Shown here one piece after another: positions 9,061 through 19,594 of a stretch of 64,000 bases of DNA; positions within the stretch are counted from its first letter, which is position 1, and every line of letters starts with the position of its first letter. The notes under the pieces were generated by a model. That model was not told the origin of the DNA. It did no database searches and saw only the letters and a list, made by a program, of their open reading frames with translations. The translations under genes were made by a program, and so were the position numbers. Source of the DNA: Candidatus Porisulfidus sp. TsSOB. Its GTDB lineage: Bacteria > Pseudomonadota > Gammaproteobacteria > Poriferisulfidales > Poriferisulfidaceae. The stretch is from positions 62,001-126,000 of the forward strand of contig MRSX01000002.1 of assembly GCA_002631715.1 (NCBI GenBank), given 5' to 3'.

Positions 9061-9150
9061 GGAGAGTTGCCGGAGTGGTCGAACGGGGCGGTCTCGAAAA
9101 CCGTTGTGCGACTTGTCGTACCGAGGGTTCGAATCCCTCACTCTCCGCCA
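9061..9150 (+). tRNA. tRNA-Ser (anticodon CGA)
   Basis: A 90-nt tRNA with a long variable arm. The acceptor GGAGAGT (9061-9067) pairs with ACTCTCC (9140-9146), loop CTCGAAA gives anticodon CGA, the T loop is TTCGAAT, and CCA is encoded at 9148-9150. Confidence 0.97.
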
Positions 9151-9217
9151 TCTCCACCCCGCGCGTTTGGCGTATTTTCTTCAGAGGCGCCTCAAAGCCG
9201 AATCTTTAAACAGGGAA

Positions 9218-9242
9218 GGCCTGCCCAAGTAATGGGCAGGCC
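9218..9242 (-). terminator. Hairpin after the porin gene
   Basis: A perfect 9-bp stem (9218-9226 with 9234-9242) with a 7-base loop lies about 45 bases past the stop of the minus-strand porin. On that strand it is followed by a short pyrimidine run (TTCCCTGTTT). Confidence 0.6.
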
Positions 9243-9284
9243 CCCCAATAGCCAGCTTCCTCGGGCGTGCGATCGGCTAACCGT

Positions 9285-10226
9285 TTACAGCCCGAATCCG
9301 TAACTCACGCTCATCCCGAGGCGAGTCTCATCATCGATGTCCTCGTCGGAATCGACCAGGTACACCGCGAAGTCCAGATCATTGATCGTGGTGGCATAGC
9401 CGATTTCAACGTAGTCGCCTTCCGGTTCTCCCTTGTCCTCGTCATCCTCGCTGATACCGTAGGTCCCGAATGTCACGTAGGCGCCCTTGTAGTCCAAGGT
9501 CAGCATGGCGATATCGTAGTCGTTATCTTTACTGTCACAGGCATGACCGTTTTCATGCTCACCAATGGCATAGTCCAGACTGGCCGAAAAATCGCCCTGG
9601 GCGTAGCCCACACCGATGTTGATTTCATCGTAGTCCTGGTCGAATCCGCCACCAACACACTCTTCGCTCCTATCCACGACCTTTGACAGATCTTCATAAT
9701 TCGGAAGAGGACTAACGGTAGCATCTCCTAGCAGTGCAGTACCAGGAACAGAGCTGGTTGGGCTAGTTTCTATATTGCCTTCCTCGTCGGGAGTGAGACC
9801 GTATTCGTTTCCAGATTCATCTTTATAGACGGTGAGTCTCGTCACGGAACCATTACCTCCCACTCTATCCACCATTCTGTCCGTGGTGGTGACTTCCAGA
9901 ACTCCGTCGTCATCTTCCGTGTAACGATAGGCGGTATAGCCAACATACGCGGAAAATCCGTTCTCGAACTCCCAAGCCAAGCCTCCATAGACGTCGATTT
10001 CCACTCCGCTGCCGGAATCAAGATCGGCGAGCCAAGTACCCAGGTAGAACGGGCCTGCCGCCAGATCTATCCCGCCGTTGGCCACGGCATCGCTCTGATG
10101 GAAGCCGCGATAGATGTAGTCGGACATGATGCCGAAATTAGCCGAAAGATCGAGTTCGGCGTGGGCCGGCATGGCTGTCCCAGTCAAAGCTACCGCAAAA
10201 GCGGTAATTAATTTCCAGTTTTTCAT
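9285..10226 (-). CDS. TorF family putative porin
   Basis: 313 residues with a signal peptide cleaved after AHA (about residue 23). The opening ANFGIMSDYIYRGFHQSD is the hallmark of this outer-membrane family (TIGR02001 type), followed by IDLAAGPFYLGTWL and amphipathic strands ending YGFGL, a terminal strand suited to BAM insertion. Residues about 104-198 form an acidic, low-hydrophobicity insert that interrupts the barrel pattern and probably sits in an extracellular loop. Monocistronic, with its own downstream hairpin. What it transports is unknown. Confidence 0.85.
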   Translation of the reverse strand: MKNWKLITAFAVALTGTAMPAHAELDLSANFGIMSDYIYRGFHQSDAVANGGIDLAAGPFYLGTWLADLDSGSGVEIDVYGGLAWEFENGFSAYVGYTAYRYTEDDDGVLEVTTTDRMVDRVGGNGSVTRLTVYKDESGNEYGLTPDEEGNIETSPTSSVPGTALLGDATVSPLPNYEDLSKVVDRSEECVGGGFDQDYDEINIGVGYAQGDFSASLDYAIGEHENGHACDSKDNDYDIAMLTLDYKGAYVTFGTYGISEDDEDKGEPEGDYVEIGYATTINDLDFAVYLVDSDEDIDDETRLGMSVSYGFGL

Positions 10227-10323
10227 ATTTTCCCCTATTGGTTGAAATTCAAATTAGCGTCCTGCCAGAGGCAGCCAAGGCGGAAAGCCCTGGCGGCAAA
10301 CTTTGGCCAGACGATCGGGTTTG

Positions 10324-10368
10324 GGAAAAAATCCTGAAGACCTTCCAGGATGACCCGGAAGGTTTCAG
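10324..10368 (-). terminator. Intrinsic terminator of rplM-rpsI
   Basis: Read on the minus strand, CTGAA-ACCTTCC pairs with GGAAGGT-TTCAG (12 bp with one bulged base) and is followed by GATTTTTT. It begins ten bases after the rpsI stop codon. Confidence 0.85.
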
Positions 10369-10377
10369 CCGCTTAAA

Positions 10378-10770
10378 TCAGCGTTTGGAGTACTGAATAT
10401 CCTTTCGGGCTTTCCGCAGCCCAACTTTCTTTCGTTCGACTATTCTTGCATCACGGGTCAGGAACCCGCCTTGTCGCAGTTGCGCACGGTTTTCTTCATT
10501 GTAGGAAAGCAGCGCCCGGGCGATGCCGAGCCTGATGGCTCCGGCCTGGCCGCTGATGCCGCCGCCGGAAACCTTGGCGTCCAGATCGAACTTGCCGAGC
10601 ATGTCGCATACGGCCAGAGGCTGGCAGACCTGAATACGGGCAGTCTCACGGACGAAATAGTCTTTGAGGTCGCGATTGTTGACCCGCATCTTGCCGGTCC
10701 CCTCACGCAACCGCACCCGGGCAGTCGAGTCTTTGCGACGTCCGGTACCGAGAAAATCTGACGCGGCCAT
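10378..10770 (-). CDS. rpsI: 30S ribosomal protein S9
   Basis: 130 residues, the normal length. Shows [14 protein letters not shown] at the N-terminus, the central [20 protein letters not shown] block and the basic tail [12 protein letters not shown] that reaches the P-site tRNA. Lies two bases downstream of rplM, the usual bacterial pair. Confidence 0.98.
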   Translation of the reverse strand: MAASDFLGTGRRKDSTARVRLREGTGKMRVNNRDLKDYFVRETARIQVCQPLAVCDMLGKFDLDAKVSGGGISGQAGAIRLGIARALLSYNEENRAQLRQGGFLTRDARIVERKKVGLRKARKDIQYSKR

Positions 10771-10772
10771 AC

Positions 10773-11216
10773 CTAGATTTCCAGTGCAGCAGGCTGCTGG
10801 GCGGCATGCTGATGCTCGCCTCCCGCGTAGACATGCAACCGGCGCAGCATGCGGCTGCCCAGCCGGCTCTTGGGAAGCATCCCGCGAACCGCCAGTTCGA
10901 TAACCTTCTGGGGGGCACGCTCCTGCAGGTCTTCAAAGGACTCGCTGCGCAAATTCCCGATGTAACCGGTGTGATGGTGGTACATCTTGCCAGCTCGCTT
11001 GTTGCCGGTCACCCGTACCGAAGAGGCGTTGAGCACGATGACATGATCGCCCGCGTCCACATGCGGCGTCCAGTCGGGCCGATGCTTGCCGCGCAGGCAG
11101 TGCGCCACCCGGGTCGCCAGGCGTCCCAAGACCTGATCGGCGGCATCCACTATGTACCAGTTGCCAGCACCGGGTTTGGCGCTGACCGTGCTGCGGGTCA
11201 GTGTCTTGCTCTTCAT
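10773..11216 (-). CDS. rplM: 50S ribosomal protein L13
   Basis: 147 residues from ATG 11216; a GTG four codons upstream lacks a better ribosome-binding site. Family motifs include [16 protein letters not shown], the [12 protein letters not shown] block, [11 protein letters not shown] and [13 protein letters not shown]13 is an early-assembling 23S rRNA-binding protein and here leads the rplM-rpsI operon. Confidence 0.98.
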   Translation of the reverse strand: MKSKTLTRSTVSAKPGAGNWYIVDAADQVLGRLATRVAHCLRGKHRPDWTPHVDAGDHVIVLNASSVRVTGNKRAGKMYHHHTGYIGNLRSESFEDLQERAPQKVIELAVRGMLPKSRLGSRMLRRLHVYAGGEHQHAAQQPAALEI

Positions 11217-11256
11217 CGTGAATCTCACGGGCGAAAGCCTATTTTATCACGATTGG

Positions 11257-11622
11257 CTATTTTTCCAGTGGAATCATGCCCGGCGCCGGCACCACCCGGT
11301 CCTCTCGCTGCTCCAGGCCTTCCGCGCTGATCCGGACATAGTCGCGGCTATCGCCGAACACCACGAATTGCGCCGGGCCCCCTTCCTCCGTCACCTCCCA
11401 GCGACCGTACACCTTCTGGTCTTCGTCTTCCAGGATGAACTGGCTGGCGTAAACCTCCGACGCGTACACCCGAACCGGGCCCAGCAATCCGATTTCCCAG
11501 GTACCTTGGTACAGGATTAGTGATCCGATCAAGATCAGGCCAATGCGCAGGCGGCCGGTCAGTTTCTCCAGTTCCGCGATGCGGACTTCCGGAGCCTTTC
11601 CGGGTTCTTCTATTCTTTCCAT
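11257..11622 (-). CDS. Hypothetical single-pass membrane protein
   Basis: 121 residues with one likely membrane segment at about 26-41 (RIGLILIGSLILYQG), followed by a soluble beta-rich domain (VYASQFILEDEDQKVYGRW and GGPAQFVVFGDS). The N-terminal 20 residues are charged and probably helical. It lies 12 bases after purC on the same strand and upstream of rplM. I do not recognise the family. Confidence 0.65.
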   Translation of the reverse strand: MERIEEPGKAPEVRIAELEKLTGRLRIGLILIGSLILYQGTWEIGLLGPVRVYASEVYASQFILEDEDQKVYGRWEVTEEGGPAQFVVFGDSRDYVRISAEGLEQREDRVVPAPGMIPLEK

Positions 11623-11634
11623 AAGTCCTCTCCT

Positions 11635-12561
11635 TCAGTCGAGGATCGACTCGCCGCACAGGCGGCGGCCGATCTGTCGGTAACGTTCCGTGGTGCGTGC
11701 CACGATTTCAATCGGGATTTCCGGTCCGGGTGGCCGCTTATCCCATTCTAGGGTTTCCAGCCAATCGCGCACGAACTGCTTGTCGAAACTGTACGGATTC
11801 TCGCCTGCACGCCAATCTTCCGCGTCCCAGAAACGGGAGGAATCCGGCGTCAGCACCTCGTCGATCAGCACCAGCGTCCCCGCCTCGTCCAAGCCAAATT
11901 CGAACTTGGTGTCCGCGATTATGACACCGCATTCGCGGGCATGGGCGCTCGCCTCGGCGTACAGCCGCAGGCTTACGTCCCGCACTTCTTCCGCGCGCTC
12001 CCTTCCGATCAGGTCTATCACCCTTTCGAAACTGATGTTCTCATCGTGCTCTCCCCGCTGGGCCTTGGTCGCAGGCGTGAACAATGGTTCCGGCAGGCGC
12101 TCGGCCAGAGCCAGACCAGGCGGCAGGTCGATTCCGCAAACCCGGCCTTCGCGCTGATAATCCTTCCAGCCCGATCCAATCAGGTAGCCGCGGACCACGG
12201 CCTCGACTGGCAGCGGCTCAAGCTTCCGCACTCGTAGGCTTCGACCCGCCAACATGGTTCGTTCTTCGGGCTCCAGCGGCAAATCCTCCAGTTTTAGCGG
12301 ACAACAGTGGTTTGGCACGACCGACTCCAGACGGTCGAACCAGAATCCGGAGACGGCAGTTAGAATTTGCCCTTTTTCCGGAATCGGGGTCGGCAGTACC
12401 ACGTCAAAAGCCGACAACCGGTCGGTCGCCACCATCAGCATGTGCTGCGAATCGATTTCATACAGATCGCGCACTTTGCCTTCGGCAATGCGTGGCAAAT
12501 GGGCGAGATCAGTGCGAAATACGGGGGACACGGCCGTCGGGACCCTAGTGAAAACGCCCAT
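11635..12561 (-). CDS. purC: Phosphoribosylaminoimidazole-succinocarboxamide synthase (SAICAR synthase)
   Basis: 308 residues from ATG 12561; joins CAIR and aspartate in purine biosynthesis. Shows GKVRDLYEI (ATP grip), VATDRLSAFDVVLP, VVRGYLIGSGWKDY, IADTKFEFGLD, and a C-terminal LTPDSSRFWD loop. It belongs to the longer group (about 300 residues, yeast-like) rather than the 237-residue enterobacterial form. It is transcribed divergently from purE, so the two probably share the intergenic control region. Confidence 0.97.
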   Translation of the reverse strand: MGVFTRVPTAVSPVFRTDLAHLPRIAEGKVRDLYEIDSQHMLMVATDRLSAFDVVLPTPIPEKGQILTAVSGFWFDRLESVVPNHCCPLKLEDLPLEPEERTMLAGRSLRVRKLEPLPVEAVVRGYLIGSGWKDYQREGRVCGIDLPPGLALAERLPEPLFTPATKAQRGEHDENISFERVIDLIGRERAEEVRDVSLRLYAEASAHARECGVIIADTKFEFGLDEAGTLVLIDEVLTPDSSRFWDAEDWRAGENPYSFDKQFVRDWLETLEWDKRPPGPEIPIEIVARTTERYRQIGRRLCGESILD

Positions 12562-12578
12562 TATGACCCACCGGGGAG

Positions 12579-12584
12579 TATAAT
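12579..12584 (+). promoter_or_regulatory. -10 box of purE-purK
   Basis: Consensus TATAAT in the 56-bp gap between divergent purC and purE. No good -35 is visible, so an activator or extended contacts may be needed. On the other strand TATACT overlaps it and may serve purC. Confidence 0.5.
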
Positions 12585-12617
12585 TCGCGGTTTCCACAAG
12601 CCGTTACCGAGTCACTC

Positions 12618-13115
12618 ATGACCAACCCGGACCCGGCCCCACCCGTCGCCATCGTGATGGGAAGTCGCAGCGATTGGGACACCATGAAGGCTGCGGCCGA
12701 ACACCTGGACGCGCTGGAAGTTCCTTACTTCGCGCAGGTGGTCTCCGCGCATCGCACGCCCGACCTGATGGCGGAGTTCGCCCGCACTGCCCGTGACCGT
12801 GGGATCCGCTGCCTGATCGCCGGCGCCGGCGGAGCCGCACACCTGCCCGGCATGCTGGCGGCCATGACCCCGTTACCCGTGCTCGGCGTTCCCATCAACG
12901 CCACTGCACTGCAAGGCTGGGATTCCCTGCTGTCAATCGCACAGATGCCGAAAGGCATTCCTGTCGCCACTTTCGCCGTCGGCGCCCCCGGTGCCGCAAA
13001 TGCCGCGCTATTCGCGGCGGCGATGCTGGCCGGCGAAGACCCGGATCTGGCGGAACGCCTGGATGCCTTTCGGGACGCCCAGACCCGCTCCGTCCTTGAG
13101 CAGAAACTCGACTAA
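12618..13115 (+). CDS. purE: N5-carboxyaminoimidazole ribonucleotide mutase
   Basis: 165 residues, class I PurE. Converts N5-CAIR (the PurK product) to CAIR. Shows [15 protein letters not shown] at the N-terminus, the catalytic [10 protein letters not shown] with its His, and [17 protein letters not shown]. Directly upstream of and overlapping purK. Confidence 0.98.
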   Translation: MTNPDPAPPVAIVMGSRSDWDTMKAAAEHLDALEVPYFAQVVSAHRTPDLMAEFARTARDRGIRCLIAGAGGAAHLPGMLAAMTPLPVLGVPINATALQGWDSLLSIAQMPKGIPVATFAVGAPGAANAALFAAAMLAGEDPDLAERLDAFRDAQTRSVLEQKLD

Positions 13116-14247
13116 ACCGCTCGCGCCCGGCGCCCATCTCGGCATGCTCGGCGGCGGCCAGCTGGGCCGCATGTTCACCGAGGCCGCGCAACGCCTGGGC
13201 TACCGGGTCGTCGTTCTGGAGCCGAACCAGCCCTGCCCGGCCGGACTCCTTGCCGATGAACATTTGGTAGCCGGATACGACCAAACGGATGCGCTGGACC
13301 GGCTCGGCGAGATATGCGAAGCCGCCAGCTACGAATTCGAGGCCGTTCCCGCCCAGGCAGTGGAATATCTGCGCAACCGGATCACGGTCCGGCCCGATGC
13401 CCAACCTCTCTCCGTCGCACAAAGCCGGCTAGCCGAAAAGCGTTTCGCTTCGGAGCATACGCCCGCCACGCCTCCGGTTCCCTACCAACTCATTGCGGAC
13501 GCGGCACAAATCCCAGCCGCACTGGAGCAAGTTGGGACTCCCTGCATTTTGAAAACCGACCGCCTGGGCTACGACGGCAAGGGCCAGGCAGTCGTTGAGA
13601 CTCCCGAAGAAGCGGAAGCGGCATTCGCCCGGTTCGGTGGCGTTTCCTGCGTACTGGAACGCCAGCTCGAACTGCAGCAGGAAGTCTCGGTCATCGTGGC
13701 TCGGGACTGTGAGCACAGTGTTGCCTATCCGGTCGCGGAAAACGAGCACCGCAACGGAATCCTTCACTGCTCCCGCGCTCCGGCAGACATCTCCGGAGCC
13801 GTCCAGCAACAGGTCCAGGACAGCGCGCGCAGGATTGCCGACGCACTGGATTACCATGGGGTGCTTGCGGTCGAATACTTCATCACCTCCGACGGCGTCT
13901 TCTTCAACGAGATGGCGCCCCGCCCCCACAACAGCGGCCACTACACGCTGGATGCCTGCGTCGCTTCCCAGTTCGAGCAGCAGGCACGGATCCTGTGCGG
14001 ACTGCCACTCGGCGCACCCACGCAGCACACGCCCGCCGTGATGATCAACCTGCTCGGAGATCTCTGGAACGGCCGCGAGCCCGATTGGACGCCGCTCCAG
14101 AATGACCCGGCCGTACGGCTGCACCTGTACGGCAAGGAGGAGGCGCGCCCTGGGCGCAAGATGGGGCATCTCTGCGTCCTGGATTCCAACCCGGATACCG
14201 CTTTCGCACGCGCCTGCGAACTGTACCGGGGCCTGAGCCATGAGTGA
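13096..14247 (+). CDS. purK: N5-carboxyaminoimidazole ribonucleotide synthase
   Basis: 383 residues if translation starts at TTG 13096, inside the end of purE; the usual N-terminal motif [12 protein letters not shown] then falls near residue 15. The frame extends further upstream but only as a shadow of purE. ATP-grasp features include [12 protein letters not shown] and [14 protein letters not shown]. Uses ATP and bicarbonate to carboxylate AIR. The overlap with purE implies coupled translation; no clear Shine-Dalgarno is visible, so the exact start is uncertain. Confidence 0.93.
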   Translation: MSRNSTKPLAPGAHLGMLGGGQLGRMFTEAAQRLGYRVVVLEPNQPCPAGLLADEHLVAGYDQTDALDRLGEICEAASYEFEAVPAQAVEYLRNRITVRPDAQPLSVAQSRLAEKRFASEHTPATPPVPYQLIADAAQIPAALEQVGTPCILKTDRLGYDGKGQAVVETPEEAEAAFARFGGVSCVLERQLELQQEVSVIVARDCEHSVAYPVAENEHRNGILHCSRAPADISGAVQQQVQDSARRIADALDYHGVLAVEYFITSDGVFFNEMAPRPHNSGHYTLDACVASQFEQQARILCGLPLGAPTQHTPAVMINLLGDLWNGREPDWTPLQNDPAVRLHLYGKEEARPGRKMGHLCVLDSNPDTAFARACELYRGLSHE

Positions 14248-15235
14248 TTCCTATCGCGCATTACGCCTCTGGGCCGAGAAAGAGCCCCACTGCGAACTCG
14301 TGCAGGTTTCGGTGGAGGAACTGAGCCCCGGCGACGTGGTGATCGCCCCGGAGTTCTCTGCGATCAACTACAAGGACGCGATGGCCGCGACCGGCACGGC
14401 TCCGATCCTGCGCGTGCCAACTCTGATTGGTGGAATCGATGCAGCCGGCATCGTGGTATCCAGCGAAAATGAGAAATTCGTGACTGGGCAACCGGTCCTA
14501 GTGACCGGCTGCGGGCTATCCGAAGTCCGGGACGGTGGGTTCGCTGAGCGGCTGCGCGTACCTGGCGATTCCCTCATCGACATCCCGTCCCCCTTTACGA
14601 CACGCTCGGCCGGCATCTTGGGCACCGCCGGGTTGACCGCAATGCTGGCCATCGAACGCCTGCAGGAAAACCACGTCATGCCGGGCGCGGGACCTGTCCT
14701 AGTGACCGGCGCGAGCGGCGGCGTCGGCAGTCTAGCCGTCCTGCTGCTCAGCCGTCTGGGCTACTCGACGATCGCCATGACCGGCAAGCCGGAGGCGCAT
14801 GACGCCTTGCGCACGCTTGGCGCAAGCGAGATTCGGGAACCTTTCGATCTGTCCGGAAATCCGGACGGCCTGGCGAAGGCCGAAGTTGCCGGCGCCATCG
14901 ACAACCTGGGCGGCAACGCACTGCCCCTGCTGGTACGCATGACCCAACCCTGGGGCAGCGTGGTCAGTATCGGGCGCGCCACCGGCAACGAGTTCCGGGG
15001 CTCCGTCATCCCGTTCATCATTCGCGGAGTCAGCATCTTGGGCGTGACCTCGGCCAACTGCCCGATGGAGCGACGTCATCGCGCCTGGAACCAGTTATTC
15101 GAGATTCTTCAGCCAGAAGACCTAGAACCGCTGGTGGAAGATACGATTGACCTGGAGGATTTGCCCGGCCGGTTCCCGCTTTACATTGAAGGCCGCGCTC
15201 GTGGCCGTACCCTAGTCCGACTCAACCCGACGTAA
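14240..15235 (+). CDS. Acrylyl-CoA reductase/quinone oxidoreductase, AcuI/YhdH type
   Basis: A 331-residue zinc-independent medium-chain dehydrogenase/reductase. The N-terminal GroES-like domain has FSAINYKDAMAATG and PLIGGIDAAG-like sequence (PTLIGGIDAAGIV); the Rossmann domain shows VLVTGASGGVGSLAV and binds NADPH. The YhdH/AcuI group is recognised by these blocks and by the closing LPLYIEGRARGRTLV-like sequence. AcuI reduces toxic acrylyl-CoA to propionyl-CoA. Its start overlaps the end of purK by 8 bases, although the pathways are unrelated. Confidence 0.88.
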   Translation: MSDSYRALRLWAEKEPHCELVQVSVEELSPGDVVIAPEFSAINYKDAMAATGTAPILRVPTLIGGIDAAGIVVSSENEKFVTGQPVLVTGCGLSEVRDGGFAERLRVPGDSLIDIPSPFTTRSAGILGTAGLTAMLAIERLQENHVMPGAGPVLVTGASGGVGSLAVLLLSRLGYSTIAMTGKPEAHDALRTLGASEIREPFDLSGNPDGLAKAEVAGAIDNLGGNALPLLVRMTQPWGSVVSIGRATGNEFRGSVIPFIIRGVSILGVTSANCPMERRHRAWNQLFEILQPEDLEPLVEDTIDLEDLPGRFPLYIEGRARGRTLVRLNPT

Positions 15236-15258
15236 AACCGGTCATCACGAGTATCCGA

Positions 15259-17280
<2,022 letters not shown>

Positions 17281-17356
17281 TCCGGTCACTTTTCGGGGAA
17301 AAGTATCCAGTATAGCGAGTCGAGGTGCGGTAAACTACGCGCCACCGGACTTTCCC

Positions 17357-18538
17357 ATGGAACGCGCCCTTTCGAAACGGGTCGGACGTTGCGAGCCTTC
17401 CGCAACGCTGGCCGTCTCCGCGACTGCGCGCCGCCTCCGCGCGGCGGGGCAGGAAATCATTGATTGGAGCGCCGGGGAACCGGATTTCGACACCCCGGAA
17501 AACATCTGCGACGCGGCAATCCAGGCCATCCGCGACGGTCAGACCCGCTACACCTCGGTCGGCGGCACGCCGGCCTTGCGCGCCGCCATCGCGCACAAGT
17601 TCCACCGCGACAACAAGCTGCACTTCGAAGCCAACCAGATCCTGGTGAGCGCCGGCGCGAAGCAGGCCCTGTACAACTGCCTGCAGGCGCTGATCGATCC
17701 CGGCGACGAGGTCATCATTCCCGTCCCCTACTGGGCCTCGTACCCCGACATGGTGCGGCTCGCGGGCGGCGAGCCGGTGTTCATCCCGACCACCCTGAAG
17801 CAGGATTTTCGCCCCACTCCCGAGCAACTGGACCAGGCGATCAGCCCGCGCACGAAACTGCTGATCCTCAACAGCCCGTCCAATCCCTGCGGCGCCATGC
17901 TGCACCGGGAGGATCTCGAGGGTTTTGCCCACGTGCTGCGCGCACATCCCCATGTCCGAGTCGCGTCCGACGACATTTACGAACTGATCCGGTTCGACGG
18001 TGTGCCGTTCTGCAACCTGGTCCAGGTCGCGCCCGACCTGGGCGACCGTGTTCTTCTCATCAACGGCGTCTCCAAGGCCTATGCCATGACCGGCTGGCGG
18101 ATCGGCTACGCGGCTGGGCCCAAGGACATCATCGACGCCATGCTGACCGTCCAGTCGCAGAGCACTTCCAACCCCTCCTCGATCGCCCAGGCCGCCGCCT
18201 GTGCCGCTTTGCTGGAAGACCAGTCCTCGGTGCCCGACATGGTGGCCGCATTCGAACAGCGCCGCAACTACATCGTGACGGCACTCAACGAACTGCCCGG
18301 AATCACTTGCCTGAAACCCGACGGCGCGTTCTACTGCCTGCCGGACGTCGGCGAAGCCATGCGCCGGTTGGAATGCCCTTCCGATATCGAGTTCGCCACC
18401 CTGCTGCTCGACCAGTTGCGCCTTGCCGTCGTGCCCGGAATCCCGTTCGGCTCGGCCGAGCACATCCGGGTCTCGTTCGCCACCGACATGCCAACCCTTG
18501 AGGAAGGCATCTCGCGCCTGCGCGATCTTCTTGATTGA
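17357..18538 (+). CDS. Pyridoxal-phosphate aminotransferase, aspartate aminotransferase type
   Basis: 393 residues from ATG 17357. Fold-type I enzyme of the class Ib aspartate aminotransferase kind (thermophile/AatA-like rather than enteric AspC). Shows DWSAGEPDFDTPENI, YTSVGGTPALRAAI, the LNSPSNPCGA block (about 171-180), and the PLP lysine K240 in NGVSKAYAMTGWRIGYA. It heads a plus-strand run whose members overlap by a few bases (dioxygenase, small protein, Cas6-like protein), so these four genes are probably one transcript. Confidence 0.92.
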   Translation: MERALSKRVGRCEPSATLAVSATARRLRAAGQEIIDWSAGEPDFDTPENICDAAIQAIRDGQTRYTSVGGTPALRAAIAHKFHRDNKLHFEANQILVSAGAKQALYNCLQALIDPGDEVIIPVPYWASYPDMVRLAGGEPVFIPTTLKQDFRPTPEQLDQAISPRTKLLILNSPSNPCGAMLHREDLEGFAHVLRAHPHVRVASDDIYELIRFDGVPFCNLVQVAPDLGDRVLLINGVSKAYAMTGWRIGYAAGPKDIIDAMLTVQSQSTSNPSSIAQAAACAALLEDQSSVPDMVAAFEQRRNYIVTALNELPGITCLKPDGAFYCLPDVGEAMRRLECPSDIEFATLLLDQLRLAVVPGIPFGSAEHIRVSFATDMPTLEEGISRLRDLLD

Positions 18539-19409
18539 AATTCCCCTTTCCCCGCCTGCCGCGTGGTGGGACCTGTCACGCACGGATGCCTATCAAGCAT
18601 GGCGGGAACAGGTGCTTGGCGAAAGCGAAGTGGATTTCGCACCGGTCGAAATCCGAAGTCCCGCCAAGTTGGATGCGTCGGAAATCGGCGCCTTGACCTC
18701 GCGCCTGCATGCCGGCGGGGCCGTCTGCTACGTCACGGACCGGACCCCCGAACCCCGCGACCTGCTGGCTTTCGGTGAGCAGTTGGGGCTCGAACACCTC
18801 GACCATCACCAGTGCGCCGAACCGGACGGGGTGGCACGGCTGACGGCACGGGAAGACACGGCCGGGCGGTTCATCCCGTACACCCGCCACCGGCTGCGCT
18901 GGCACACCGACGGGTACTACCAGCCGGAGACGCAGAAAATCCGCAGTTTCATTCTGCACTGCATCCAACCGGCCCTCGAAGGCGGCGTCAACCGGCTGCT
19001 CGATCCGCGCCTGCTGTACATCGCTTTGCGTGACGAAGACCCGGACCTGATCCGGGCGCTGGCTCATCCCGAGGCCTTCACGGTCCCCGCCCACGCCGAA
19101 GATGGCCGGGAGCGCCGGGCCGAATTCAGCGGGCCGGTCTTCTCGGTCGACGGCGAACACCTGTACATGCGCTATACCGAACGTGCCATTCATATCCGCT
19201 GGCGCCCCGAAACCGAGGCTGCGCGAACCCGGATCCAGGAACTGCTGGAAACCCTGTCGCAAGCGAAACGCCCCCTGCGTCTGGAGGCGGGATGTGGGTT
19301 GATCGCGCATAATGTATTGCACTGCCGGAGTGCCTACACCGACTCTGCTGATCACCCTCGCCTGCTGTACCGGACCCGCTACACGGATCGTGCCCACCGC
19401 CCATGCTGA
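18531..19409 (+). CDS. TauD/TfdA family Fe(II)/2-oxoglutarate dioxygenase
   Basis: 292 residues from TTG 18531, whose start overlaps the upstream stop in TTGATTGA; no ATG fits the gap. The iron-binding facial triad is visible: RWHTDGYYQ (H-x-D) in the middle and a distal His in AHNVLHCRSAY near the C-terminus. TauD-type enzymes hydroxylate small molecules such as sulfonates or amino-acid derivatives; the substrate here is unknown. Coupling to an aminotransferase suggests an amino-acid-like substrate, which is inference. Confidence 0.85.
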   Translation: MIEIPLSPPAAWWDLSRTDAYQAWREQVLGESEVDFAPVEIRSPAKLDASEIGALTSRLHAGGAVCYVTDRTPEPRDLLAFGEQLGLEHLDHHQCAEPDGVARLTAREDTAGRFIPYTRHRLRWHTDGYYQPETQKIRSFILHCIQPALEGGVNRLLDPRLLYIALRDEDPDLIRALAHPEAFTVPAHAEDGRERRAEFSGPVFSVDGEHLYMRYTERAIHIRWRPETEAARTRIQELLETLSQAKRPLRLEAGCGLIAHNVLHCRSAYTDSADHPRLLYRTRYTDRAHRPC

Positions 19410-19594
19410 CCCTGAGCGAACTCCTGATCGCCCACTATGACCTGGACTCTTTCGAGGGCCTCAAAGACCTGATTGCGGCACGCATCGATGCGGGAGAACG
19501 GTTCCTCAGCCTGGACGTCCGGCCTCCGTTTTCCGACACCCCGGAAGATTGGGAGGAGCAGCTGGAAAGCTTCTTCACGGCTCGCCGTCCTTGA
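19403..19594 (+). CDS. Small conserved-looking hypothetical protein
   Basis: 63 residues, acidic, predicted helical (SELLIAHYDLDSFEGLKDLIA) with a Trp-containing end (EDWEEQLESFF). It overlaps the dioxygenase gene by 7 bases and the Cas6-like gene by 4, which supports its being real and co-translated. No known domain recognised. Confidence 0.65.
   Translation: MLTLSELLIAHYDLDSFEGLKDLIAARIDAGERFLSLDVRPPFSDTPEDWEEQLESFFTARRP

Noticed and set aside
17281-17356. LexA box upstream of uvrB
   Set aside because: No CTG-N10-CAG palindrome is present in the gap.
19549-19590. Earlier ATG start for the Cas6-like gene
   Set aside because: It lies well inside the 63-residue gene and adds residues unlike the family. 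The overlapping TTG or GTG start fits better.
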